A DNA stretch of 6,648 bases from positions 1 to 6,648 of the forward strand of contig JAESTO010000142.1 of assembly GCA_016763565.1 (NCBI GenBank), read 5' to 3'. The stretch comes from Gammaproteobacteria bacterium (GTDB lineage: Bacteria > Pseudomonadota > Gammaproteobacteria > JABDGN01). Of this stretch, positions 1 through 6,353 are shown one piece after another; position 1 is the stretch's first letter; each line of letters opens with the position of its first letter. The translations under genes were made by a program, and so were the position numbers. A model generated the notes under the pieces. The model was not told the DNA's origin. It was given only the letters and a program-made list of their open reading frames with translations, and did no database searches.

Positions 1-205
1 CAATAATCAGGCTCACAACCTGCTGGCGTTCCGCTAAGCTAATAGTCGGTGATTCACCCGTGGTACCTAACACCACCAAGCCATCGCTGCCTTGCTCAAG
101 ATGAAAATCAATTAATCGTTCAAGTGCAGCAAAATCAACTTGAGGTTGACCAGACTGAGACGCACTCATGGGGGTGACTAGGGCCACTAAACTACCTGTA
201 AACAT
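1..205 (-). CDS. dapA: 4-hydroxy-tetrahydrodipicolinate synthase, N-terminal part (runs off the window)
   Basis: DapA condenses pyruvate with aspartate semialdehyde in the cytoplasm, the first committed step of lysine and diaminopimelate synthesis. Only the first 68 codons are present; the gene continues beyond base 1. The translation begins MFTGSLVALVTPM, the usual DapA opening, and continues with a VDFAALERLIDFHLEQGSDGL segment (here split by the usual spacing) and the diagnostic GTTGESPT motif, whose threonines help bind pyruvate, followed by LAERQQVV. The ATG at 205-203 fits the family start; only a weak GCAGAG-like ribosome site precedes it. The gene diverges from bcp. In E. coli dapA diverges from gcvR-bcp, and gcvR is absent between them here. 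The catalytic lysine lies outside the window. Identification is secure from the motifs. Confidence 0.93.
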   Translation of the reverse strand, partial: MFTGSLVALVTPMSASQSGQPQVDFAALERLIDFHLEQGSDGLVVLGTTGESPTISLAERQQVVSLII

Positions 206-245
206 GTTACGATCACTCTGCCATTAAATAAAACCAGTAAATCTT

Positions 246-274
246 ATCATAGGAGGCATAATATGGCTACGCAA
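246..274 (-). promoter_or_regulatory. Probable sigma-70 promoter of dapA
   Basis: On the minus strand TTGCGT (274-269) and TATGAT (251-246) are separated by exactly 17 bases. The -10 matches consensus at five of six positions and the -35 at three of six. Transcription would start near 239, giving a leader of about 35 bases before the dapA ATG. The -35 lies inside the first codons of bcp and the spacer contains the bcp ribosome site. This is pattern matching only. Confidence 0.4.
251..256 (+). promoter_or_regulatory. Shine-Dalgarno site of bcp
   Basis: A perfect AGGAGG sits six bases before the ATG at 263 and fixes that start. It is much the strongest ribosome site in the window. Confidence 0.85.
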
Positions 275-722
275 TTACCAGAATTTACTATAGAATCAAC
301 CGCGGGCCCAATTAATTTAACCACATTTAACAAACAAAACTTAATTATTTATTTTTACCCTAAAGATAACACGCCCGGATGTATTATAGAAGGCCAAAAT
401 TTTCGCGATAAATTTGCCGAATTTCAACAACTTAATACGGTTATTTTCGGTGTGTCACGTGATAGTATTCAATCACACGATAAATTCAAAAGCAAAGCAG
501 CAATTTCCTTTCGAATTAATGTCTGATCCTGATGAAACATTATGTAACCATTTTGACATAATTAAATTAAAAAAATTCATCGGAAAAAAATATCTTGGCA
601 TCGATCGCAGCACTTTTTTATTTGCTCACGGTAAACTTATTAAGGAATGGCGCAGTGTGAAAGTGAAAGGCCATGTTGATGAGGTGCTCGCAATACTGAG
701 TGCTACTAAAGCAACCTCTTGA
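263..722 (+). pseudogene. bcp: Thiol peroxidase Bcp (peroxiredoxin), broken by a +1 frameshift near base 497
   Basis: Bcp-type peroxiredoxins reduce hydrogen peroxide and organic peroxides in the cytoplasm with thioredoxin. The first frame (263-526) gives PEFTI, IIYFYPKDNTPGC (peroxidatic Cys40, Thr37 of the TxxC motif) and a FRD block, then drifts into nonsense after KFKSK. The family sequence resumes one base on, from 498: QQFPFELMSDPDE, GKKYLGIDRSTFLF and EWRSVKVKGHVDEV, ending at the TGA at 720-722. Removing one G at about 497 (AAA-G-CAG) gives 152 residues with the family's normal spacing; E. coli Bcp has 156. As written, the product stops after 87 residues and lacks the C-terminal half. 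The second cysteine found five residues after the peroxidatic one in E. coli Bcp is absent (Gln45). The gene starts with a perfect AGGAGG and converges on perM. It is either a recent pseudogene or a sequencing error. Confidence 0.88.
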
Positions 723-735
723 TGTCTACTCAAGA
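717..735. other. Short inverted repeat between convergent bcp and perM
   Basis: TCTTGA (717-722, containing the bcp stop) can pair with TCAAGA (730-735) across a seven-base loop. No T-run follows on either strand, so it is at best a weak or Rho-assisted stop between the convergent genes, and may be chance. Confidence 0.2.
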
Positions 736-746
736 AGAGCTACTAT

Positions 747-1792
747 TCAGTCTGTAACTGGCCAAGCTTCCATTATGGCTTTGAACAACGAAGCCAATGG
801 GATAGCGAAGAATACGCCCCAAAATCCCCATAAGCCACCAAAAATAAGAATAGCAACAATAATCGCGACGGGATGAATTGACACCGCTTCAGAAAATAAT
901 ACGGCAACAAGCACCGTACCATCAAGTGTAATAATCACTGAATAAGTAATCACCAGATACCAAAAATGTGCCGTTATTCCCCACTGCAACAGTGCGATTA
1001 GCACCACTGGAATAGTGGCAACTACCGCACCAATATAAGGGATAAATACAGAGAAAGCAACTAACGCAGCAAGTAAAGCCGCGTATTGCAAACCTAACAC
1101 AGCAAAGGCAATATAAGAAGTAATGCCGATAATAGCAGCTTCTAATACTTTACCACGCATATAATTGCCAATTTGTTATTAAGTTCGAGCCAAACTTGTA
1201 ACAGTTTGCTATTTTGTCGTGGTACAAAACGACGACACCACTGTAAAATAGCATCGCGATCCATCAATAAAAAATACATCAATAATGGCACCATGACAAA
1301 ATATACAATAAACGAAATAATATTGGGAATTGAAGACAGAGAGAAATTTAATAACACTTTTCCAATCTGAATAGACTGCGCCTTAACAGCTGTAATCACA
1401 TTTTGCACTTCATTATCAGAAACATACGGTACACGATGCAAAATATCTTGCAAAGCATGTTGCAATTGTGTAGCCAGCTGCGGTACTTCTTGAATAAAAG
1501 TAGCTAATTGTTTAAGCAACAAGGGCAACAAACCAAAAATTGCAAATAACACTAAGCTAATGAATAATATAAATATGCAAATCACAGCAATACTGTGTGG
1601 CACTTTACGGCGCTCTAATGCGCTAACGCCCCAATCTAATACATAGGCCAATACGATGCTCACAAATAAGGGTGCCAACATGCTGTGTAGTGTGCTAACA
1701 ATTAATAAGAACAACACCAAGCCAATCAATAGATGGCCTGCTTGTGGATCAGAAAAATAACGTTTGCACCAGTTCGTAATAGATTGAATCAT
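747..1792 (-). pseudogene. perM: AI-2E family transporter / PerM-like permease, broken by a 1-base deletion near 1165
   Basis: This is an inner-membrane protein of the PerM/AI-2E exporter family; its substrate cannot be told from sequence. The N-terminal frame starts at ATG 1792 and shows paired hydrophobic helices (around residues 20-55 and 65-95), a periplasmic-type helical stretch, then FIVYFVMVPLLMYFLL and a LELNNKLA block. It breaks there (about 1163-1168) and ends in six stray residues at 1142. The other frame continues seamlessly as NYMRGKVLEAAIIG, with VFIPYIGAVVATIP and the GLWGFWGVFFAIPL family motif, ending at 747. Restoring one A (GCAAAT for GCAAT) gives about 348 residues, close to E. 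coli PerM (353). The start codon overlaps the pyrD stop as ATGA, so it is translationally coupled as the last gene of lpxK-pyrD-perM. As written it is disrupted. Confidence 0.87.
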
Positions 1793-2790
1793 AATGATAA
1801 TTCCTGATTAATAGCTCGCAGCAATGCCGGGCCATGATAAATAAGTCCTGTGTATAATTGAATTAAACTTGCACCAGCAGCTAATTTTGCTTTAGCCTCC
1901 GCGGGCGACATTATACCACCTGCGGCAATAATGGGAATTTTATGTTGTAAATGCTGTGACAATTGTCTAATAATTGTCGTTGATAATTGGGTAAGTGGCG
2001 CACCACTTAAGCCACCCTGCTCTTTTGCTAATACGTCAATACCCATTCGTTGCTTCGTCGTATTCGTCGCAATAACCGCGTCAAGACTATACGTTAATAA
2101 TAGTTGCGCAATCGTCGCTATTTCTTCGCCTGTTAAATCAGGTGCAATTTTTACTACTAAGGGCACATAGCGTTTATGTTGTTGATGTAATTGCTGTTGT
2201 CGGTTTTTTAATGCTGCCAATAAATTTTCTAATTGCGCGCCATGTTGCAAATCACGTAAATTTTTAGTGTTGGGGGATGATATATTAATAGTAATGTATG
2301 ACGCATAAGCATATAAATGCGTTAAACAAAAAAGGTAATCATTGGTAGCTTGCTCAATCGGTGTATGCGCATTTTTTCCAATATTAATACCTAAAATACC
2401 TTGGTATTTTGCCCGTTTAATATTTGCAATCATTTGCTCAACGCCATGATTGTTAAAGCCCATACGATTCAGCAGTGCTTGCTGTTGCGGCAAACGGAAT
2501 AAACGGGGCTGTGCATTACCCCTCTGTGGTTTAGGCGTCACAGTGCCTATTTCAAGACAACCAAAACCTAATGTAGCCCAACCATCAATCGCTTCACCAT
2601 TTTTATCTAGCCCTGCGGCTAAACCAATACGATTAGGGAATATTAGGCCCATAACCTTCACTGGCTGACTCGCTAACGGTTGTGCTTTACCAATAGCACC
2701 CCAGCATTTTAAAAGCTTTAAAACCATTGTATGCGAACGTTCAGCATCGAGATGAAATAATAAGGGACGAATAATTTTTTTATATATCAT
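1789..2790 (-). CDS. pyrD: Dihydroorotate dehydrogenase (quinone), class 2
   Basis: PyrD oxidises dihydroorotate to orotate at the inner membrane, passing electrons through FMN to the quinone pool (fourth step of UMP synthesis). The 333-residue protein is full length (E. coli 336). Visible blocks are the N-terminal membrane-binding extension typical of class 2 (1-45), GLAAGLDKNGE (56-66), EIGTVTPKPQ (80-89), NRMGFNN (108-114), NISSPNTKNLR (169-179) with Ser172 as the expected catalytic base, VVKIAPDLT (212-220), ATNTT (241-245), GGLSG (259-263), AAGGI (289-293) and LYTGLIYHGP (312-321) for FMN phosphate binding. Its ATG (2790-2788) lies inside the end of lpxK with an 11-base overlap, and its stop shares an ATGA with perM, so the three genes form one operon. 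No clear Shine-Dalgarno sequence precedes the start, consistent with coupling. Confidence 0.96.
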   Translation of the reverse strand: MIYKKIIRPLLFHLDAERSHTMVLKLLKCWGAIGKAQPLASQPVKVMGLIFPNRIGLAAGLDKNGEAIDGWATLGFGCLEIGTVTPKPQRGNAQPRLFRLPQQQALLNRMGFNNHGVEQMIANIKRAKYQGILGINIGKNAHTPIEQATNDYLFCLTHLYAYASYITINISSPNTKNLRDLQHGAQLENLLAALKNRQQQLHQQHKRYVPLVVKIAPDLTGEEIATIAQLLLTYSLDAVIATNTTKQRMGIDVLAKEQGGLSGAPLTQLSTTIIRQLSQHLQHKIPIIAAGGIMSPAEAKAKLAAGASLIQLYTGLIYHGPALLRAINQELSL

Positions 2791-3775
2791 TTTTTGATGA
2801 AATCTTCTCTAATAATTTTTGCGTGAATACCTTATCAAGGTGGGCAACTACTGGCAAACACCACATGCGAACATCGACAAAGTCACGACATTTTACCGCA
2901 TCTTTTTCCGTCATCACAATGGGAAGATCATCAGGAAAGAACAAATCATTCACAGAAAATGGATGATGATCGGCAAAAGGATGTTCAATGATTATTAATC
3001 CCAATTCACGTAAACCAGTAAAAAAACGTGACGGATTACCCACGCCAGCTACGGCATGAACCGTTTTTCCTTGCCAAGCTTTCAGCGCTTGTTGAGAGCT
3101 ATTTTTCATATTATGAAAATATTGAGGCATGAATTGCATCATATATTCGCCCGGCTCAACCTGGTTACCGTTACAAACAACAAAATCAACTTGTGCTAAA
3201 CGTTGCTTGCCTTCACGTAATGGGCCAGTCGGCAAACAGAAACCATTACCTAAGCGACGCTGCCCATCAATAACGGCAATTTCAATATCACGTGCTAAGG
3301 CATAATGTTGCAAGCCATCATCACTAATGATAATGTCACAATGATGATGCCTTAGCAAAGTTTGTGCCGCTGCAACGCGATTCGGCGACACCACTAGCGG
3401 ACAATCAACATGCTGCACAATTAACACGGGTTCATCACCCACCTCGCTTGCGCTACTTTGTTGGTTAACGTATTGAGGCTGCATTACTTTACTGCCATAA
3501 CCTCGGCTAATAATGCCAGGCCGATAGCCCTGTTGTTGCAAATAATTAGCCAGGTAAATGACTAACGGGGTTTTTCCTGTGCCACCCACCGTAATATTGC
3601 CCACAATAATCACAGGCGCAGAGATTTTGTTGACCGAGATACACTGATAACGATAAAGTAATCGTCGACAATAAACGATACCTTGAAAACACCAAGAAAA
3701 TGGCAATAATAAATAATTCCACCAGCGAATATGGTACCAACTATTAATCAATCGTTGTTGCAATGTTACAGTCAA
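2780..3775 (-). CDS. lpxK: Tetraacyldisaccharide 4'-kinase (lipid A pathway)
   Basis: LpxK phosphorylates the 4' position of the tetraacyldisaccharide-1-phosphate precursor of lipid A at the inner face of the cytoplasmic membrane. With a TTG start at 3775 it has 331 residues (E. coli 328). In order: a hydrophobic/amphipathic N-terminus with LLLPFSW (22-28), P-loop GNITVGGTGKTP (59-70), SRGYG (90-94), SDDGLQH (151-157) holding the acidic catalytic residues, PTGPLRE (182-188), AGVGNPSRFF (243-252), DHHPF (269-273) and TEKDAVK (289-295). No ATG is available in frame near the expected start. The frame stays open to another TTG at 3805, but I prefer 3775: the TTGA there overlaps the stop of the upstream remnant and the length fits. 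TTG at 3763 or 3751 is also possible. It overlaps pyrD by 11 bases. msbA, the usual upstream partner in many relatives, is not there. Confidence 0.94.
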   Translation of the reverse strand: MTVTLQQRLINSWYHIRWWNYLLLPFSWCFQGIVYCRRLLYRYQCISVNKISAPVIIVGNITVGGTGKTPLVIYLANYLQQQGYRPGIISRGYGSKVMQPQYVNQQSSASEVGDEPVLIVQHVDCPLVVSPNRVAAAQTLLRHHHCDIIISDDGLQHYALARDIEIAVIDGQRRLGNGFCLPTGPLREGKQRLAQVDFVVCNGNQVEPGEYMMQFMPQYFHNMKNSSQQALKAWQGKTVHAVAGVGNPSRFFTGLRELGLIIIEHPFADHHPFSVNDLFFPDDLPIVMTEKDAVKCRDFVDVRMWCLPVVAHLDKVFTQKLLEKISSKNDI

Positions 3776-4086
3776 GAATTCGCACTCAGTCTTTCGCCCA
3801 GACAAACATCCCTATCACGTCGTTCTTTATCAAAATTTACGCCAACTAAAATAATCAACTTATTGTGCAATTGATATCTCTGATAATATTTTTGAAAGCG
3901 ACAATTACTAAACAATAATAGCAACAAGTAAAAATTATAGAGGTTGATTTTCATATCGCCGAAATGAAAGCCGAAAAAACCAATGTGTATTACCGGGTGT
4001 TTCTGCCACGGCCACTCACTGTATTTGGTTAATATCTCGGTAGTGTTTTCTATGCCTACAGGCCATTTTTTTTGCATAAAATTCAT
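3772..4086 (-). pseudogene. Collapsed remnant of an AAA-ATPase-like / PD-(D/E)XK nuclease family protein
   Basis: The 104-codon frame from ATG 4086 looks like three separated pieces of one larger family (AAA-ATPase-like N-terminal region plus the C-terminal PD-(D/E)XK domain, normally around 500 residues or more). Residues 7-17 (KWPVGIENTTE) resemble the N-terminal KLPIGIxxFxE block. Residues 25-36 (WPWQKHPVIHIG) resemble the block that normally follows the ATPase P-loop region. Residues 64-91 (YYQRYQLHNK, LVGVNFDKERRD) resemble the end of the nuclease domain. The YVDKT and P-loop (RPRRFGKS-type) segments between the first two, and hundreds of residues between the last two, are missing, so it cannot be an active ATPase. 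The family is recalled from memory, not searched. The frame is also open up to a TTG at 4131, but no ribosome site favours it. It lies directly upstream of lpxK and its stop overlaps the proposed lpxK start. It could alternatively be a small hypothetical protein. Confidence 0.55.
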
Positions 4087-4092
4087 AGCGTG

Positions 4093-4101
4093 ATTGTAGC
4101 A
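4093..4101 (-). promoter_or_regulatory. Possible extended -10 promoter reading toward lpxK
   Basis: On the minus strand TGCTACAAT matches the extended -10 form (TGn followed by TACAAT). There is no recognisable -35. Transcription would start near 4086, at the first ATG of the remnant, leaving a leader of about 310 bases for lpxK. It is the best candidate I see for driving lpxK-pyrD-perM, but weak evidence. Confidence 0.3.
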
Positions 4102-4131
4102 TAATTCACTTAAAACCTGCCTCTTAATCAA

Positions 4132-4388
4132 AAATCAGCGCAATACCCACTCATTTTTATAGTCCATGACACTATTCAAATAATCAAAAGCAATCAGGTA
4201 AGGTTTGACTCGACTACGGCATTTCTTTAATGTACGCATACACACCCTGCCACGATAATTTCTGCTAGGCAAACATCATGACTTTGCAGCATCACTTGGT
4301 GAAGACATATGCCGTGATCATTTTAAGATCCTTCATCACGCTGCCAAACAACAACGTGAGCAGAATTTATATTTTAGGTAGAAAATGC
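4132..4388. other. Gap between kinase gene and lpxK-side remnant, with short unassigned frames
   Basis: No complete gene is recognised. Two short stretches read like coding sequence: a minus-strand frame at 4135-4239 (34 codons from an ATG preceded by AGGG, beginning MRTLKKCRSRVKPYL) and a plus-strand frame at 4259-4381 (without ATG, containing AASLGEDICRDHF). Neither matches a family I know; both may be worn remnants of lost genes or chance. No strong terminator for the kinase gene is visible: a CACG/CGTG pairing lacks a T-run. Confidence 0.3.
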
Positions 4389-6020
4389 TTACGTCTTAAC
4401 GTTGTTTCGTGATTTACATCTTAATTTTTTTAACTGCATCAGGGGTCTACACGCCAGTTTTCCTAAACCACCTTGCCCAAGAGCATCGTATAATGTCTTA
4501 TTTTTCTTGGCAAACAATGCATCTATTTTTTTTCTATCTTCAAATATGTCAATTAACAATTGAGCTGCAGCTATTTTTTGCTTTTTTGTATAGCCCCATC
4601 TCCATATATCGCGTTTCGCTTTCCGCTTAACAATATATTGTTTTATTTTTGTCAATGTCCATACCTCAATATTCTCACGGGTAAGTTGTTTTTTCTTATA
4701 TAAATGGACTATGATCTTACTTGTTAAGTATCCAAAGGCATACTGTTCAAAAGTACCCTTTGTTTTAATGCTGCTTAAATAACGCAATGAGTTTTTGCTC
4801 TTGGTTTTTGAAGTTGAAAATTTATCAAGGGTGTTGCTAAAAATATTTTGATACCATGCCCCTTGGGCAAGCAAACACAATTTTGCTAAACAAATGATTT
4901 CTGTTTTTTTATCTTGGCTTGTCTTAGCGCGACATAACAAACGTAAACTGGTAAAAAACCGTAAAACCTCAAGATTATCTGCCCGACTATTGTATTGTCG
5001 ACTAGCCATGCGTTTAAAAAAATAACATACTAACGCTCTAATTTTTATGGTGCACTGAGGTAGCTGGGATTGCTGAAACAAACCCTGAAAATTAAAAGAT
5101 GTTCTAATAACAGCCTCCATTCTAATCGTTTTAAAAGATTGAGGGCCAATACATTTTCGAAAATTCTCCACTTCATTTCTTGCTTTACGTTTGTCAAAGA
5201 AAGGATTGGTTGCGCCAAAAATACATAATAATACACCCGCCAACGCATAAATGTCAGATTTCAAACCTGCTGTTTTATCAAGCAGCTCTAACGGCATATA
5301 TTGCAGTGTGCCGGAACATGACGTGTCATATATGCTACTTTGTGCTTTGGAGGCTCCTGATATTTCATAACCAAGTCCAAAATCAATGACATAGGCATGT
5401 ATACGGCCATCTTGATCTTTGTTGAAAATAATATTTTCTAGTTTAATATCTTTATGTATAACAGCATTACCTGTGCTAGGCGTATTATTGCCTATTTGAT
5501 TAACGCTTAATGCGAGCTGCCAGGCCAACTCCACCTTCTGTTCAAACGTAAAATTTTTAATATCATTGCCATTTAAACCTTTATACAGATCTTTACCTGG
5601 AATGAATTCACTTATTAATAAATAATAATTTTTACCTTCATATTGTATTGCAACAGGCGTTTCTGTTTTATAATAGTTGCTTAATAAACGATGCTCTCGA
5701 TAAATACCTCTGAGTTGATTTTCTATTCGTTCATTTCTAATGATGAATTTGGCTATCCAATAACCTTTGTTCAATTTCTCATGACAGGTAATGACTTTAT
5801 TGTTTTTAACTTGATAGGATTTATAAACTTTTCCAAAAGTACCCTCACCTAAGCAATTCTCCATATCAATAGCATAGGTTGTTTTTGAGGTAGGTTTAGA
5901 AAACTTTAGTGCAAGGAAATTTTTCTTCTTCTTATTTTCATCAAGAAAAAAGCATGTATCACATTTTTCTTCAGAAACGGCTTTATTTAGGTGGTATATA
6001 TTATTATTTTTGTGTGACAT
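4389..6020 (-). CDS. Eukaryotic-like Ser/Thr protein kinase with unknown C-terminal extension (candidate secreted effector)
   Basis: A 543-residue soluble protein with a complete protein kinase fold. Visible elements: glycine loop LGEGTFGKVYK (57-67), ATP-binding Lys91 in WIAKF, a likely helix-C glutamate Glu109, catalytic loop HKDIKLENIIF (189-199) with Asp191, Lys193 and Asn196, DFG (213-215), GTLQYMPLE (237-245) in place of the APE segment, and SDIYALAG (255-262) for helix F. HRD is changed to HKD, which would make it a non-RD-like kinase less dependent on activation-loop phosphorylation (inference). All catalytic residues are kept, so activity is expected. Residues from about 350 to 543 are Lys-rich, helical-looking and unrecognised. 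There is no signal peptide or membrane helix, unlike PknB-type sensor kinases. An in-frame TAA lies three codons before the ATG, fixing the start; no clear ribosome site. It stands alone. A role as a translocated effector is inferred from architecture only. Confidence 0.9.
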   Translation of the reverse strand: MSHKNNNIYHLNKAVSEEKCDTCFFLDENKKKKNFLALKFSKPTSKTTYAIDMENCLGEGTFGKVYKSYQVKNNKVITCHEKLNKGYWIAKFIIRNERIENQLRGIYREHRLLSNYYKTETPVAIQYEGKNYYLLISEFIPGKDLYKGLNGNDIKNFTFEQKVELAWQLALSVNQIGNNTPSTGNAVIHKDIKLENIIFNKDQDGRIHAYVIDFGLGYEISGASKAQSSIYDTSCSGTLQYMPLELLDKTAGLKSDIYALAGVLLCIFGATNPFFDKRKARNEVENFRKCIGPQSFKTIRMEAVIRTSFNFQGLFQQSQLPQCTIKIRALVCYFFKRMASRQYNSRADNLEVLRFFTSLRLLCRAKTSQDKKTEIICLAKLCLLAQGAWYQNIFSNTLDKFSTSKTKSKNSLRYLSSIKTKGTFEQYAFGYLTSKIIVHLYKKKQLTRENIEVWTLTKIKQYIVKRKAKRDIWRWGYTKKQKIAAAQLLIDIFEDRKKIDALFAKKNKTLYDALGQGGLGKLACRPLMQLKKLRCKSRNNVKT

Positions 6021-6101
6021 AGCATTTTATTATTGTTTTTACCAAAAAACATATGACTCAAGGCAAGTCTTTGTAGACTCATCCGCTTATAGTCAGGGTG
6101 G

Positions 6102-6130
6102 ATTGTACTAAAAAAATACTTTTTATGCAA
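6102..6130 (-). promoter_or_regulatory. Sigma-70-type promoter of the kinase gene
   Basis: On the minus strand TTGCAT (6130-6125) and TACAAT (6107-6102) are separated by exactly 17 bases; four and five of six positions match consensus. The start of transcription would be near 6095, giving a leader of about 75 bases. The spacer contains a run of seven T (6116-6110 on the minus strand) and a run of five A. Confidence 0.6.
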
Positions 6131-6219
6131 CATGTTTTCATGGGTTTTCCATGATAAATAGCTACCAACTGATTTGAAGCCACCTACAATCAAATTAACC
6201 CACTTAATCGGTCACTCCG

Positions 6220-6245
6220 AAAAACACCCTTATTGATACTAGGGT
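6220..6245 (-). terminator. Weak intrinsic-terminator-like hairpin
   Basis: On the minus strand ACCCT (6245-6241), a ten-base loop and AGGGT (6230-6226) are followed by GTTTTTC. The stem has only five pairs, so this is marginal. If real it would end transcripts from the frame at 6354-6648 before the kinase promoter. Confidence 0.3.
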
Positions 6246-6353
6246 TAGATAAGTTGAAGATGACGTAATTGGTGGGACAACCCAGCACCCGCTCTATTAC
6301 CATCCTAGAACTGGCTATTGAATACGATTTACAGCGCCTTGACTTAGCACACG

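Larger units (their letters stand above)
6021..6353. other. Non-coding region upstream of the kinase gene
   Basis: Holds the kinase promoter and leader (6021-6130) and, to the right, the weak terminator-like hairpin near 6220-6245. A minus-strand frame at 5987-6193 spans the promoter and the kinase start in another frame; I regard it as chance. A plus-strand frame from GTG 6272 to TAA 6427 reads like protein (TILELAIEYDLQRLDLAHAK) but overlaps the end of the minus-strand frame at 6354 and has no recognised family. Confidence 0.4.

Noticed and set aside
245..250. TATCAT as a -10 element for bcp
   Set aside because: Transcription would start inside or after the AGGAGG, removing the ribosome site; the same bases fit better as part of the minus-strand dapA promoter.
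490..505. Programmed +1 frameshifting in bcp
   Set aside because: No slippery site, rare-codon pause or downstream structure is evident, and Bcp proteins are not known to need it; an ordinary indel explains it.
1931..2668. Plus-strand frames opposite pyrD
   Set aside because: They are antisense shadows of a well-conserved gene.
3546..3740. Alternative minus-strand frame inside lpxK
   Set aside because: It overlaps the conserved P-loop coding region in another frame and shows no independent features.
5987..6193. Minus-strand 68-codon frame upstream of and overlapping the kinase start
   Set aside because: It spans the kinase promoter, overlaps the kinase start in another frame and matches no known family; probably chance.
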